From: JAKFFN01 sp036675025
GTDB lineage: Bacteria > Sumerlaeota > Sumerlaeia > Sumerlaeales > Sumerlaeaceae
Length of the DNA stretch: 25,646 nt
Direction: 5' to 3'
Assembly (NCBI GenBank): GCA_036675025.1
Contig: JAKFFN010000402.1
Location: forward strand, 1-25,646
In this document: in pieces, positions 7,472 through 15,010 of the stretch
Layout of the letters: each line of letters opens with the position of its first letter
How positions within the stretch are numbered: position 1 is the first letter of the stretch
Position numbers and translations under genes: made by a program
Notes under the pieces: model-generated
What the model was told of the DNA's origin: nothing
The model's input: the letters and a program-made list of their open reading frames with translations, nothing else
The model's database searches: none

Positions 7472-8365
7472 GTGTTTCGGTCGCTTCGACATCTTCGGTC
7501 GCTGATAGGTCGGGTCTGTCTTGCCATGGGGCTAACCTGGGGCGGTGGTCATGCATCGAATGCTGCCGGCACCAATCGCTACCAGCCGGGCGATCTTTTT
7601 TACAGCGGACCCTCTGCCGTCAATGAGAACGTTTCAGGGGCGGCGGGGGATTCTTCCATGGTAGAAACCAGGGAAGGCGAGATCGTGTTTCTGCTCCATG
7701 GCATCGGCAAAGGGAAGTATGACATGGCGCCGATGGCCCGCCACCTGAGGCAGCGCGGATACACCGTGGTGAACTGGGACTACCCTTCGACCAAGTATAA
7801 CCTGGTGGAACTGGCGGACAAACTGGCTGGCGAGCTGGAACGGTTTCCTGATTACAAGATACATTTTGTGACGCACTCAATGGGTGGTATCGTGGTGCGG
7901 ACCTGCCTTTCGAGGCATGGATTTGAGAACGTAGGACGCATTGTGATGATTGCGCCGCCGAGCCAGGGTGCTGAACTGGCGGAGTTCTTCGGCAACTGGG
8001 GGCTGTACAAATTCTTGCTCGGTCCGGCCGGGCAGGAGCTGAAACCGGCCGACGCGGGGGCGTGCGCTTCCGCGGGTGTGCCCACGTGTGAGTTCGCGAT
8101 AATTGCTGGCGGCACGGGTCGCCAGCGCGGCATTAATCCGCTGCTGGCGGGGGATAACGATGGTACAGTGACGGTGGAATCTACGAAGCTTGAAGGCGCA
8201 AAGGATTTTGCGCTGGTACCTTATCCGCACCCGGTGATCCAGATGATGCCGAAGACGGTGCAGTTGACTTCGGCGTTCCTGGAGAATGGATCGTTCGGAG
8301 AGAAGGCCGCGCAGGTGCAGCCGGAGGAAGAACTGACGGACGAGCCGGAAGGCGTCGGGGAATAA
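7472..8365 (+). CDS. Secreted alpha/beta-hydrolase (lipase/esterase-like)
   Basis: 297 residues from a GTG start, with a GGGGGAAGAG stretch upstream. The N-terminus looks like a signal peptide (basic LRHLRSLIGR, hydrophobic VCLAMGL, then GGGHASNAAG). The oxyanion region is VFLLHGIGKG and the nucleophile elbow is THSMGG with Ser136. Likely acid and base residues are the Asp in LAGDNDGTV and the His in VPYPHPV. The overall pattern matches bacterial triacylglycerol lipase or PGAP1-like esterases; the natural ester is unknown. The C-terminus is a short acidic tail (EEELTDEPEG). It is the last gene of a plus-strand run and converges on the glycosyltransferase gene. Confidence 0.82.
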   Translation: MFRSLRHLRSLIGRVCLAMGLTWGGGHASNAAGTNRYQPGDLFYSGPSAVNENVSGAAGDSSMVETREGEIVFLLHGIGKGKYDMAPMARHLRQRGYTVVNWDYPSTKYNLVELADKLAGELERFPDYKIHFVTHSMGGIVVRTCLSRHGFENVGRIVMIAPPSQGAELAEFFGNWGLYKFLLGPAGQELKPADAGACASAGVPTCEFAIIAGGTGRQRGINPLLAGDNDGTVTVESTKLEGAKDFALVPYPHPVIQMMPKTVQLTSAFLENGSFGEKAAQVQPEEELTDEPEGVGE

Positions 8366-8411
8366 GTAGTGCGCTGTCGGCACGGGGGTAAAACAGGTGG
8401 TGAAGCGTCGG

Positions 8412-9329
8412 TTAACCTTTTGGACTCCACCGCTCCCACGCATAGCCGCCGGCATTTGCTATCTGCCACAGGGCGATCATGCCGGCTAGTGCGAATTGTT
8501 TACTCAACGATTCCTGCTGCAGCCGCGCCCGGGCAAGCCGGGGAAGTGCGCGGTGAAACGGCATCTCATCCTGTATGCGACCACTGCCGCGGGAACTGCG
8601 CTCGGTGTGAAAGGTGGCTGCACCGCGTCCATAGCCGAAATGCTGTCGGATGAACTTGCTTACGGTGAGGCGGTGGGCGTGGCCAACACGGGCTTCGGGC
8701 ACCATAACCATGCGGTTACCGGCGAAACGCCAGCGATCGCAGAAATCGCGGTCTTCACTGGCGCCGCGGAACGCTTCGTTAAAGCCCCCAAGCTGCACAA
8801 ACATCTCCCGCGGTACGGCGGCATTGTTGGTGGAAAAAAATCGGGCGTTGAGCGGATCGACGTTGTACCAGGCGTAAACGATGTCAGAAATCACCTGGCT
8901 GGCTTCTGCGCCGAGAAGTTCCGGCACGGCATTATAGAGTTGTCCGCCGAGGAGCGCATGGGGATGTTCCAGGTGCGATGTCCAGAGCTGATCGAGCCAA
9001 TTGGGAGCTGGCAGGCAATCGTCATCGGTGAAGGCGATGAGTTTGCCGCGGCCGGCGGCTACCCCCGCATTGCGGGCGGCGCCGGGGCCATGACTTCTTT
9101 CATGTCGGATAATCTTACAGAACCCGGCTAGATCAGGCGCAGACGCACGCAGGGCATTTTCAACCGGCACCGGGCTGGCATCATCTGCGATAACTATTTC
9201 GAAGTGCGAACGGTCCATGGTCTGCCGCTGCAGACTTCGCAGGCATGTGATGACAGCCTCGGGACGACCATGAGTCGGAATGACTACGCTGACGAAGGGA
9301 ACAGGTCCGGGGGCTGCAGCGCTGCTCAT
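8412..9329 (-). CDS. Family 2 glycosyltransferase
   Basis: 305 residues from the ATG at 9329. The GT-A fold is clear: VSVVIPTHGRP at the N-terminus, the nucleotide-binding VIADDAS (Asp49-Asp50), GPGAARNAG and the metal-binding TDDDC (101-105). ASEDRDFCDRW supplies the ED acceptor-base motif. The frame is open further upstream, but the start is fixed by an ATGA overlap with the methyltransferase stop, which implies translational coupling. It probably transfers a sugar from a nucleotide sugar to a cell-surface glycan or lipid; donor and acceptor cannot be told. Confidence 0.87.
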   Translation of the reverse strand: MSSAAAPGPVPFVSVVIPTHGRPEAVITCLRSLQRQTMDRSHFEIVIADDASPVPVENALRASAPDLAGFCKIIRHERSHGPGAARNAGVAAGRGKLIAFTDDDCLPAPNWLDQLWTSHLEHPHALLGGQLYNAVPELLGAEASQVISDIVYAWYNVDPLNARFFSTNNAAVPREMFVQLGGFNEAFRGASEDRDFCDRWRFAGNRMVMVPEARVGHAHRLTVSKFIRQHFGYGRGAATFHTERSSRGSGRIQDEMPFHRALPRLARARLQQESLSKQFALAGMIALWQIANAGGYAWERWSPKG

Positions 9330-10027
9330 TCGCCGGAGAGAGGGTTTCGCGAAAGGCGCAGCATGATCGCGCCGCCTTTTTGAACCTGGTAATCCACGGG
9401 CTGTAGCATGGCGCTGTAGCCGCGCTTTTTGCACGACTTCCATACCGGCAGGAGAAGATCGCTGGTTTCGCCGTCCATGTTCAGCAGCGGAAACACGCGA
9501 ACCTCTTTTGCCACGCGGGTCAATTCTTCAAAAGATTCCACGTGGAATTTAAGGTCGAGGGAATCGTTGAGAAAGAGCAGGTGGGACACGAGGGCAAGAT
9601 CAAACTGCTGGTCGTCAAAGGGGAGCGCGGGCAGCGACGCATCAAGGTAGCGGCCATCGCGCAGGCCTTCATCGTAATCCTGGAGGAACAGTTCCATCGC
9701 CTCGATGCGCAGTTCGCACAGCTCTTTTGGCGAGGAGATGGTTTTCCAGGAAAAGCGATCGGAATGGTCCGTTACTGTCGCGAGGATCTCGTTGCGTGTC
9801 TCTTCCACTCGGCGCTTAATTTCGCTGCCTGGGAACTGGTAAAGAGGATCGACAGCGGTAACATTCCAGCCTTTGGCTGTCGCCTCGGCGGCAAAGCTGG
9901 AAGGGCCGCCTCCGCAATCGAGGATGCGCTTTCCGGCCACGTCTTCCGGCAGGTTAAACATGCGTGCGTACTCGAAAAACCGGCGGCCCCACGGATACAC
10001 ATTATTAATCGTGAAAGTTTCTGACAT
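9326..10027 (-). CDS. Class I SAM-dependent methyltransferase
   Basis: 233 residues. Motif I is RILDCGGGPSSF at about 34-45, followed by an acidic residue at the end of strand 2 (TAVDP, Asp60). A later strand, LPFDDQQFDLALVSHLLFL, matches the motif II/III region. These are the signs of a SAM-binding Rossmann fold. The substrate is not evident. The stop overlaps the start of the glycosyltransferase by four bases, so the two probably act on the same glycan or small molecule. It is divergent from dtd across about 190 bases. Confidence 0.82.
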   Translation of the reverse strand: MSETFTINNVYPWGRRFFEYARMFNLPEDVAGKRILDCGGGPSSFAAEATAKGWNVTAVDPLYQFPGSEIKRRVEETRNEILATVTDHSDRFSWKTISSPKELCELRIEAMELFLQDYDEGLRDGRYLDASLPALPFDDQQFDLALVSHLLFLNDSLDLKFHVESFEELTRVAKEVRVFPLLNMDGETSDLLLPVWKSCKKRGYSAMLQPVDYQVQKGGAIMLRLSRNPLSGE

Positions 10028-10102
10028 TGCTGCTCCACTGGCGGCCTGCAGGCTTGCGGCACTGCCGCTTGTGCCCCGGCCGGACTGTAGGATATTTTCT
10101 TA

Positions 10103-10124
10103 CGACTAGCGATTACTAGTGTCG
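10103..10124. promoter_or_regulatory. Inverted repeat in the methyltransferase/dtd divergent region
   Basis: CGACTAG pairs with CTAGT-G-TCG around CGATTA, giving about 8 bp with one bulged G. It sits midway between two divergent start codons, where an operator or promoter element would be expected. I could not identify a convincing -35/-10 pair, so function is unproven. Confidence 0.35.
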
Positions 10125-10217
10125 CAGATGGCTTTCCATTGCCACAAATTATGATCAAGCACACATATTGAAAAATTGTGCTGGCGGGGTTGTGCGGCTT
10201 CGTCCACATCAAAGGGC

Positions 10218-10667
10218 ATGAAAGTTATTCTTCAGCGAGTGAGCCATGCCACGGTGAAGGTGGATGAAAAGCTTGTAGGAAAAATCGGGCCGGGGCTTTT
10301 GCTGCTGGGCGGCATGGCGGCGGACGACAATGAAAAAAGCATGCGTACGATGGCGGCAAAGGTCGTTAACCTGCGAATTTTTGAGGATGAGGCGGGGAAA
10401 ATGAACCTGAGTGTGCTGGAAACGGGTGGCAGCATCCTGGCGGTGAGCCAGTTTACCCTGTTTGCCGACTGCCGGAAGGGGCGCAGGCCGAGCTACTCAG
10501 GAGCTGCACCGGCGGAGCAGGCGCGGGAGCTGTTTGAGGAGTTTGTGAGGATTTTGCGGGAGACCGGGGTGCCGGTGGAAACTGGTCGGTTCCAGGCTAT
10601 GATGGATGTGAGCCTGACTAACGCGGGTCCGGTTACAATTGTTTTGGATAGCGGGGATTTCGCGTAA
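10218..10667 (+). CDS. dtd: D-aminoacyl-tRNA deacylase
   Basis: 149 residues, the standard length. The enzyme hydrolyses D-amino acids (and glycine mis-attached to tRNA-Ala) from tRNA in the cytoplasm. The start is the ATG giving MKVILQRVSHATV, the canonical N-terminus; the frame is open 42 bases further upstream but those residues do not fit. The two active-site signatures are present: SQFTLFAD at 77-84 and NAGPVT at 135-140. The usual form of the second is NDGPVT, so Ala in place of Asp is a small departure. The preceding GRFQAMM also varies slightly from the common GRFGA.M. It stands alone on the plus strand between minus-strand genes. Confidence 0.95.
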   Translation: MKVILQRVSHATVKVDEKLVGKIGPGLLLLGGMAADDNEKSMRTMAAKVVNLRIFEDEAGKMNLSVLETGGSILAVSQFTLFADCRKGRRPSYSGAAPAEQARELFEEFVRILRETGVPVETGRFQAMMDVSLTNAGPVTIVLDSGDFA

Positions 10668-10741
10668 GAGAACGGCAAGCGGAGAGACTGATCCAGTGAG
10701 TTTAGCCTAAGCGTATATTAGAAATTTAAGGTTCGGGTGGG

Positions 10742-11215
10742 TTAGGGGTTCGTGCTGTCAGAGTCGGAATTAAAAAGGGGTTTGGGCTCCTGCCTGGCGC
10801 GGGCGAGTTCCTGCTGAAGGCGCGCGTTTTCCGTGCGGAGGCGTTCAAGTTCGTCCAGCTGTTCAACTGAAGGTGGTGAAGCGGAAGGCGCATATGATTG
10901 CGCTGCTGCTTGTGATTCAGCGGGCACGACGATAATATCGTTTGTGAAGTAAACGCCAGAGAACAGGCTTGTTTTCACCGTGGCTTCGCGGATGTTACCA
11001 TAGCGATCGCGGAACTGGACCCGGTAGATGCGGGAATCTTTTTCACCGCGCCAGCCGGTGCCAAAGGGGTTCCATTGGGCGTCAAGTACCTCGCCTCCCT
11101 GCTCTTCAATGTAGCGCCGTACGCGGTCTCTATCAAACCCGCCGGCAGCCAACCGAAACGCAACGGCAATTACCGCAAAAATGATAAAGATGAAAAAGAA
11201 GCCACCGCCGTCCAT
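10742..11215 (-). CDS. Small membrane-anchored protein with coiled-coil tail, function unknown
   Basis: 157 residues. An N-terminal helix (FFFIFIIFAVIAVAFRLA, about 5-22) is followed by a compact domain with VRRYIEEQGGEVLDAQWNPF, GTGWRGEKDSRIY and FRDRYGNIREATVKTSL. A Ser/Ala/Pro linker and a heptad-rich segment (LDELERLRTENARLQQEL) follow. The central pattern (GGxV...W.PFG.GW.GEK..R.Y.V.Y.D..G) recalls small uncharacterised membrane proteins I have seen in other phyla, but I cannot name the family. The AGGAGG at 11224-11229 is 8 bases from this ATG and only 2 from another at 11221, which decides the start. Function not assigned. Confidence 0.75.
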   Translation of the reverse strand: MDGGGFFFIFIIFAVIAVAFRLAAGGFDRDRVRRYIEEQGGEVLDAQWNPFGTGWRGEKDSRIYRVQFRDRYGNIREATVKTSLFSGVYFTNDIIVVPAESQAAAQSYAPSASPPSVEQLDELERLRTENARLQQELARARQEPKPLFNSDSDSTNP

Positions 11216-11223
11216 TTGCATTT

Positions 11224-11229
11224 CCTCCT
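11224..11229 (-). promoter_or_regulatory. Strong Shine-Dalgarno site deciding a start
   Basis: On the minus strand this is a perfect AGGAGG. The ATG at 11221 is two bases away, too close; the ATG at 11215 is eight bases away, near optimal. Longer readings of the frame up to 11377 would place this site inside the coding region and run through the palindrome pair, so they are unlikely. Confidence 0.75.
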
Positions 11230-11346
11230 GTGAGTAGTGGTTTGGAGCAGGCGGGGCGGGAATGACAACAGCTTTTTGCAAGGCGGGTAGATACGGCGTC
11301 GCCCGGAATGTTGGACAAAATCGAGCTCTGCGATCAGTCAACAATC

Positions 11347-11377
11347 GTGCAGGTGCACGGGGATCGTGCACCTGCAC
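11347..11377. promoter_or_regulatory. Perfect 13-bp inverted repeat made of two GTGCA-NN-TGCAC palindromes
   Basis: GTGCAGGTGCACG (11347-11359) and CGTGCACCTGCAC (11365-11377) are exact reverse complements around GGGAT. Each arm is itself near-palindromic, so the site has four GTGCA/TGCAC half-sites with 19 bases between centres. It lies 28 bases past the SDR stop and about 130 upstream of the small membrane protein. There is no T-run on either strand, so a simple intrinsic terminator fits poorly; a double operator or a structured RNA leader are alternatives. Confidence 0.6.
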
Positions 11378-11404
11378 AATATTCTAACCTCGTCGATTAG
11401 TCGG

Positions 11405-12451
11405 CTAGGAGTTGTACCAGTGCGTTGGCTGCTGCTGACGCGCCAGCAGGCCGATGCCTGCTGCCGCCAGGGCGCCTACGCCAACAGCCGTTGCGAGGGT
11501 AAGCAGCGGGTGGGTGACGGCGGCGGTGTAGCAGCTCATCTCTCGGACCATGCCGTCGTAGTCGCCGCGTTCGCGGAGGCCATCGTTACTGGCGGTGTGC
11601 AGACTGTCGCGATCAATGCGCGGTTTGCCGCTATGCATTTGCCGGATGGTCATGTTTTCCATCACCATGTCCGTCATGCGCGGGGCGAACTTTTCCGCCA
11701 TGGCGAAACCCTTACCCGCACCACCAACGAACAGGTCGCGAACAGGATGTTCTGCCGCATACAGGATCGTTTCTGCAACCAGGTCAGGCGCGTATACGGG
11801 CGGCGGATTATTGGGGAAATCCTCCATGTAGTTCTTCGCGTGGGCAGTGTAGGGGGTATCGATGGCCGAGGGCTTGATGAGCGTGACCGAAATGGGCGCC
11901 TCTTCCTCTTCGAGTTCCATGCGCAGGGCATCCGTATAAGCCTTAACCGCGTGTTTGCTGGCGGCATACATCCCCTGGATGGGTATCGAGCGCTCGCTCA
12001 GGGTTGAGCCAATATTAATAAGCGCTCCGCCGTGCTGGCGCATGTGTTTTACGGCAATGTGCGACCCATGAACGAGGCCCCAGAAGTTCGTCTCAAACAG
12101 GCGCCGGTGGTCTTCTTCACTCACTTCCTGCAGGCGGCCGTAAATGCTTACGCCGGCATTGTTGACCCACGTATCGATGCCGCCAAAGCGTTCCATGGCA
12201 GTATTGGCCGCGCGGCGCAGCGTTTCTTTATCGGCAACATCACCGGTCACAGATACAGCCTGGGTTACGCTGGCCGAACTACCGTTGATTTCCTTTTCCA
12301 ACGCATACAGGTTTTCTTCGCTTCGGGCGACCAGTATCAAAACTTTTGCGCCCCTGTCAGCTGCCATGCGGGCGGTTGTAAGGCCGATTCCGCTGGTAGC
12401 GCCCGTTATTACAATCACCTGATCTTCAAGGGGTTTGAGTTGCACGTTCAT
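11405..12451 (-). CDS. Short-chain dehydrogenase/reductase with C-terminal membrane helix
   Basis: 348 residues, longer than a classical SDR (about 250). The NAD(P)-binding motif TGATSGIG is at 16-23, NNAG at 97-100, the catalytic Ser near 149 (NIGSTLSE), and Tyr162/Lys166 in MYAASKHAV. These give a complete active site. The extra C-terminal part ends in a hydrophobic helix (LATAVGVGALAAAGIGLLA, about 319-337), which would tether the enzyme to the inner membrane. The start has AAGGAGA a few bases upstream. The substrate is unknown; similar long SDRs are annotated only as oxidoreductases. The sialidase-like gene lies 129 bases upstream on the same strand. Confidence 0.87.
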   Translation of the reverse strand: MNVQLKPLEDQVIVITGATSGIGLTTARMAADRGAKVLILVARSEENLYALEKEINGSSASVTQAVSVTGDVADKETLRRAANTAMERFGGIDTWVNNAGVSIYGRLQEVSEEDHRRLFETNFWGLVHGSHIAVKHMRQHGGALINIGSTLSERSIPIQGMYAASKHAVKAYTDALRMELEEEEAPISVTLIKPSAIDTPYTAHAKNYMEDFPNNPPPVYAPDLVAETILYAAEHPVRDLFVGGAGKGFAMAEKFAPRMTDMVMENMTIRQMHSGKPRIDRDSLHTASNDGLRERGDYDGMVREMSCYTAAVTHPLLTLATAVGVGALAAAGIGLLARQQQPTHWYNS

Positions 12452-12580
12452 TATTTTGTCTCCTTGTCCTGATGATGGAGCAAAACTGACGCCACCCCTT
12501 ATCTACACAGTGGATACAGGTAACGTAAAACCCGGAACGCGCGCCGAAGTATCGTTGCAGACCCTGGCCTTACATATACT

Positions 12581-13732
12581 TCAGCGGCCTTTTACCGGCA
12601 GAAACTCCGGACCATCGGGCGTGAGTTTAAACCGTTTCGCCCGAACATGGCTGTCTTTGCCTTCGGTGTAATAAATCACCAGCACGCTGCCGTCTTTCAG
12701 TTCAACGGTGGCCGGGTAGGCGCCGAATACGTTATCGATGAGGTAGGGACCTTCCCAGGTCTTGGTGTCATCGCGGCTGATGTGCATGCTGGTGTCGGGC
12801 AGGCGGTGGGTCATGATGATGTCGCCGGTGCTAAGGCGCGTAAGGTGAGGGGCATGGCCGCGGAAGCCGCTGTCGACAGCCGGCTGCCACGTTTCGCCTT
12901 TGTCATTGGAATAGGCATAATGGAGAGTTTTGTTGGAGCTGCGCAGGGCCGCGAAAATGCGGGCGTCTTCCAGTTCGATTACGTCGGTTTCCGCATCAAT
13001 CGGGAGATCCTGGCCTTTGCCGATAAGCTTCGGTTCGCTCCAGGATTTGCCGTTGTCTTTAGAGGTGACGACTGCGCCGAGGTGTTCTTTGGTTTCGGGA
13101 TCGGTATGATAGATGCCGAGGAGACAGGTTCCGTCTTTTAGCTGGCGGACCGGCGCCGATACATACCAGCCGGGGGCGATTACGCGCGGTGTGGTGTCCC
13201 AGGTTTTTCCGTTGTCGTGAGATGCAATAATTTCGGTGCCGCTGGTCATGCGTTTGTTTGTCGTGTGCGACTCTCCGGGCTGTGGCATCAGCGAGAAAAA
13301 CGTACAGAACATGGTGCCGTCTTTGATCTGGGCGATGTGTGGATCGCGATTGTCGCGCTCATCATCAAAGATAATCCGGGGCTCTGTCCACGTCCGACCT
13401 TCGTCGGAAGAGCGCACCATGCAGATGCGGCCGCCGTTGGGAAAATCGGGTTTCGGCAGGCTCACATGGCCGTATCCGTTATAGAAGGTGGAGACGATTT
13501 CGCCGGTGGCGATGCGGGTGGCATCAGGAAATGCAGAGTAATGGGCAGCGTCGCCGCCGCGGGAAAGGACGATGAACTCCGTGGACCCCGTGGTGGTCAG
13601 GGTTTCGGTGCTTACCGGATTCTTCCAGTTGGTTTCTGCAGCCGCGGCAGGTGCAGGCTGAAGTGCCGATATGATAAGGGCGGCGAAAGCGCAGAGGCGG
13701 CGGGAGAGCGAGAAGCGGTTATGATTTATCAT
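12581..13732 (-). CDS. Secreted sialidase-like Asp-box (BNR) protein
   Basis: 383 residues with a Sec-type signal peptide (FSLSRRLCAFAALIISALQP, cleavage after the Ala run near 32). Five Asp-box repeats are visible: SSDEGRTW (108-115), SHDNGKTW (171-178), SKDNGKSW (224-231), SNDKGETW (275-282) and the degenerate SRDDTKTW (319-326). This is the six-bladed beta-propeller of exo-alpha-sialidases. An N-terminal Arg in an expected place (GGRICMVRSSDEG) and a Glu/Tyr-rich C-terminus fit, but I cannot confirm the full Arg triad, so another glycoside activity is possible. No Shine-Dalgarno site is evident. Neighbouring exported phosphoesterases suggest shared work on extracellular glycans or glycolipids. 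Confidence 0.82.
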   Translation of the reverse strand: MINHNRFSLSRRLCAFAALIISALQPAPAAAAETNWKNPVSTETLTTTGSTEFIVLSRGGDAAHYSAFPDATRIATGEIVSTFYNGYGHVSLPKPDFPNGGRICMVRSSDEGRTWTEPRIIFDDERDNRDPHIAQIKDGTMFCTFFSLMPQPGESHTTNKRMTSGTEIIASHDNGKTWDTTPRVIAPGWYVSAPVRQLKDGTCLLGIYHTDPETKEHLGAVVTSKDNGKSWSEPKLIGKGQDLPIDAETDVIELEDARIFAALRSSNKTLHYAYSNDKGETWQPAVDSGFRGHAPHLTRLSTGDIIMTHRLPDTSMHISRDDTKTWEGPYLIDNVFGAYPATVELKDGSVLVIYYTEGKDSHVRAKRFKLTPDGPEFLPVKGR

Positions 13733-13854
13733 GGGGCTGAGAAGGTCAGTGAAAATTGTTCGGCGTCAAGATGATCATGAAATCTATCGTGGGGTGGGGA
13801 GCTTTGTTGAAATCCTTTCTTTTGCTTTCCTTCGGGTCTTTGCGCCCTGGCGCC

Positions 13855-13893
13855 AATTTTCGCTACTCGCACCAGGCGCTCTATCGCAAAATT
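13855..13893. repeat. Imperfect inverted repeat downstream of a metallophosphoesterase gene
   Basis: AATTTTCGC (13855-13863) is mirrored by GCAAAATT (13886-13893) with one unpaired base, around a GC-rich spacer. It lies in the 204-base gap between the stop of one metallophosphoesterase gene and the start of the sialidase-like gene. It could end minus-strand transcription. The adjacent CTTTGCGCCCTGGCGCC has the look of a short dispersed repeat. Nothing else is evident in this gap. Confidence 0.35.
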
Positions 13894-13936
13894 CCGAGGA
13901 AACCTTAGAACTATCACTATCGCCCGGCATAAAGCG

Positions 13937-14908
13937 TCAGGCTTTTTTCCAGCCGTAGTTCAGATACTCGTGATCAAATTTACCGTCCGGGTGAAGCGTC
14001 GTAATAGAATAGCCATTCTCGACTTCGCGCACAGGGCCTCTCCACTTGTTACCTGATACGGCGCCGTCGCAGATGTATGTCACGCCGTCGAGTTCAACGC
14101 GGTCGAGCTGGTGGATATGTCCGCTGAAGCAGAGCTTAACCTTACCCGAGCGAGCGAACAGGTTAATCAGTTCCCGGGCTTCAGCTACCATGTGGAAATT
14201 ACTGGCGGTATATTCGTAATGGTCATTAGGCGCTGTCCCGCGCATCCAGATAACCTGCAGAATTGGCACGTGAGAGTTGACCAATACTGGTTTTTTGGTA
14301 GCGGCCAAGTCTTTCTCCAGCCATTCCATCTGCTCCTTGCCAAGCATGCTCATCCAGCCGCCCTGTTTCTTAGGAGAAATACTGTCGAGCATCACGAAGT
14401 GCCAGCCGGCATGGTCAAAGCTGTAATAGGGTTTGTCCAGTCCGATACCGTCCATGCCCAGTTTCTGGCCGTACATGGGGTCTTTTCGAAGCCTGGAATT
14501 CTCTTTGTGATTTGTACCCCAGAAGTCGTGGTTACCCATGCAGGTATGGACAGGGAGCGAACATTCCTGCTTAAGACTGTTCTGCCAGACTTTCCACAAG
14601 GCGCTGGCCTGGTCCCGTTCAATCCTGCAGGTATCCATCACGCAATCGCCGGTGTTGAGGATAAGCTGCGGCTTCTTCGGGTGCGATTGCAGCGCATGCA
14701 GAGATTTCGCAAACCACTTTTCGGATTCCAGCTTATCAAACAGATGCACATCCGTGATGTGGGCAATGCTAAAAGATTCTCCGGTGGCAGAGAGTGCGCC
14801 AGCAGGTGCAGCCGGCTTTGCCGACTCAGCAACGGCCTTGGTTCCTCCAAAAACTCCCAGCGCAAACAGCCCACTGATGCGGGTAAGTGCCTCGCGTCGA
14901 TTCATCAT
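13937..14908 (-). CDS. Tat-exported calcineurin-like metallophosphoesterase (copy 1)
   Basis: 323 residues. The N-terminus MMNRREALTRISGLFALGVF carries a twin-arginine signal, followed by an Ala/Pro linker. All metallophosphoesterase motifs are present: ITDVH (Asp53, His55), NTGD (87-88), GNHD (125-128), SHVPI (His213) and GHIH (263-266), which bind two metals. The start at 14908 has AAGGAG nine bases upstream; the open frame extends to 14938 but those residues would contain the ribosome site. The next gene upstream, 102 bases away, is a close paralogue of the same length and signal type, so this is a tandem duplication. Relatives cleave phosphomonoesters, phosphodiesters or nucleotides; the substrate is unknown. 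Confidence 0.9.
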   Translation of the reverse strand: MMNRREALTRISGLFALGVFGGTKAVAESAKPAAPAGALSATGESFSIAHITDVHLFDKLESEKWFAKSLHALQSHPKKPQLILNTGDCVMDTCRIERDQASALWKVWQNSLKQECSLPVHTCMGNHDFWGTNHKENSRLRKDPMYGQKLGMDGIGLDKPYYSFDHAGWHFVMLDSISPKKQGGWMSMLGKEQMEWLEKDLAATKKPVLVNSHVPILQVIWMRGTAPNDHYEYTASNFHMVAEARELINLFARSGKVKLCFSGHIHQLDRVELDGVTYICDGAVSGNKWRGPVREVENGYSITTLHPDGKFDHEYLNYGWKKA

Positions 14909-15010
14909 GTACTTATACTCCTTTGTCGCATATGCCAAATGATAGAAGCGGGAAGTCTTCCAGTGTTCTGCGCAAGTGCTTCATGAAAACCATTACTGCA
15001 AATGACCGGT

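Noticed and set aside
6443..7492. 349-codon minus-strand frame opposite the PASTA gene
   Set aside because: It is antisense to the membrane and PASTA domains and shows only Arg/His-rich low-complexity sequence.
10139..10169. TTGCCA and CATATT as a promoter for dtd
   Set aside because: The spacing is about 19 bases and the -10 match is poor, so I do not list it as a promoter.
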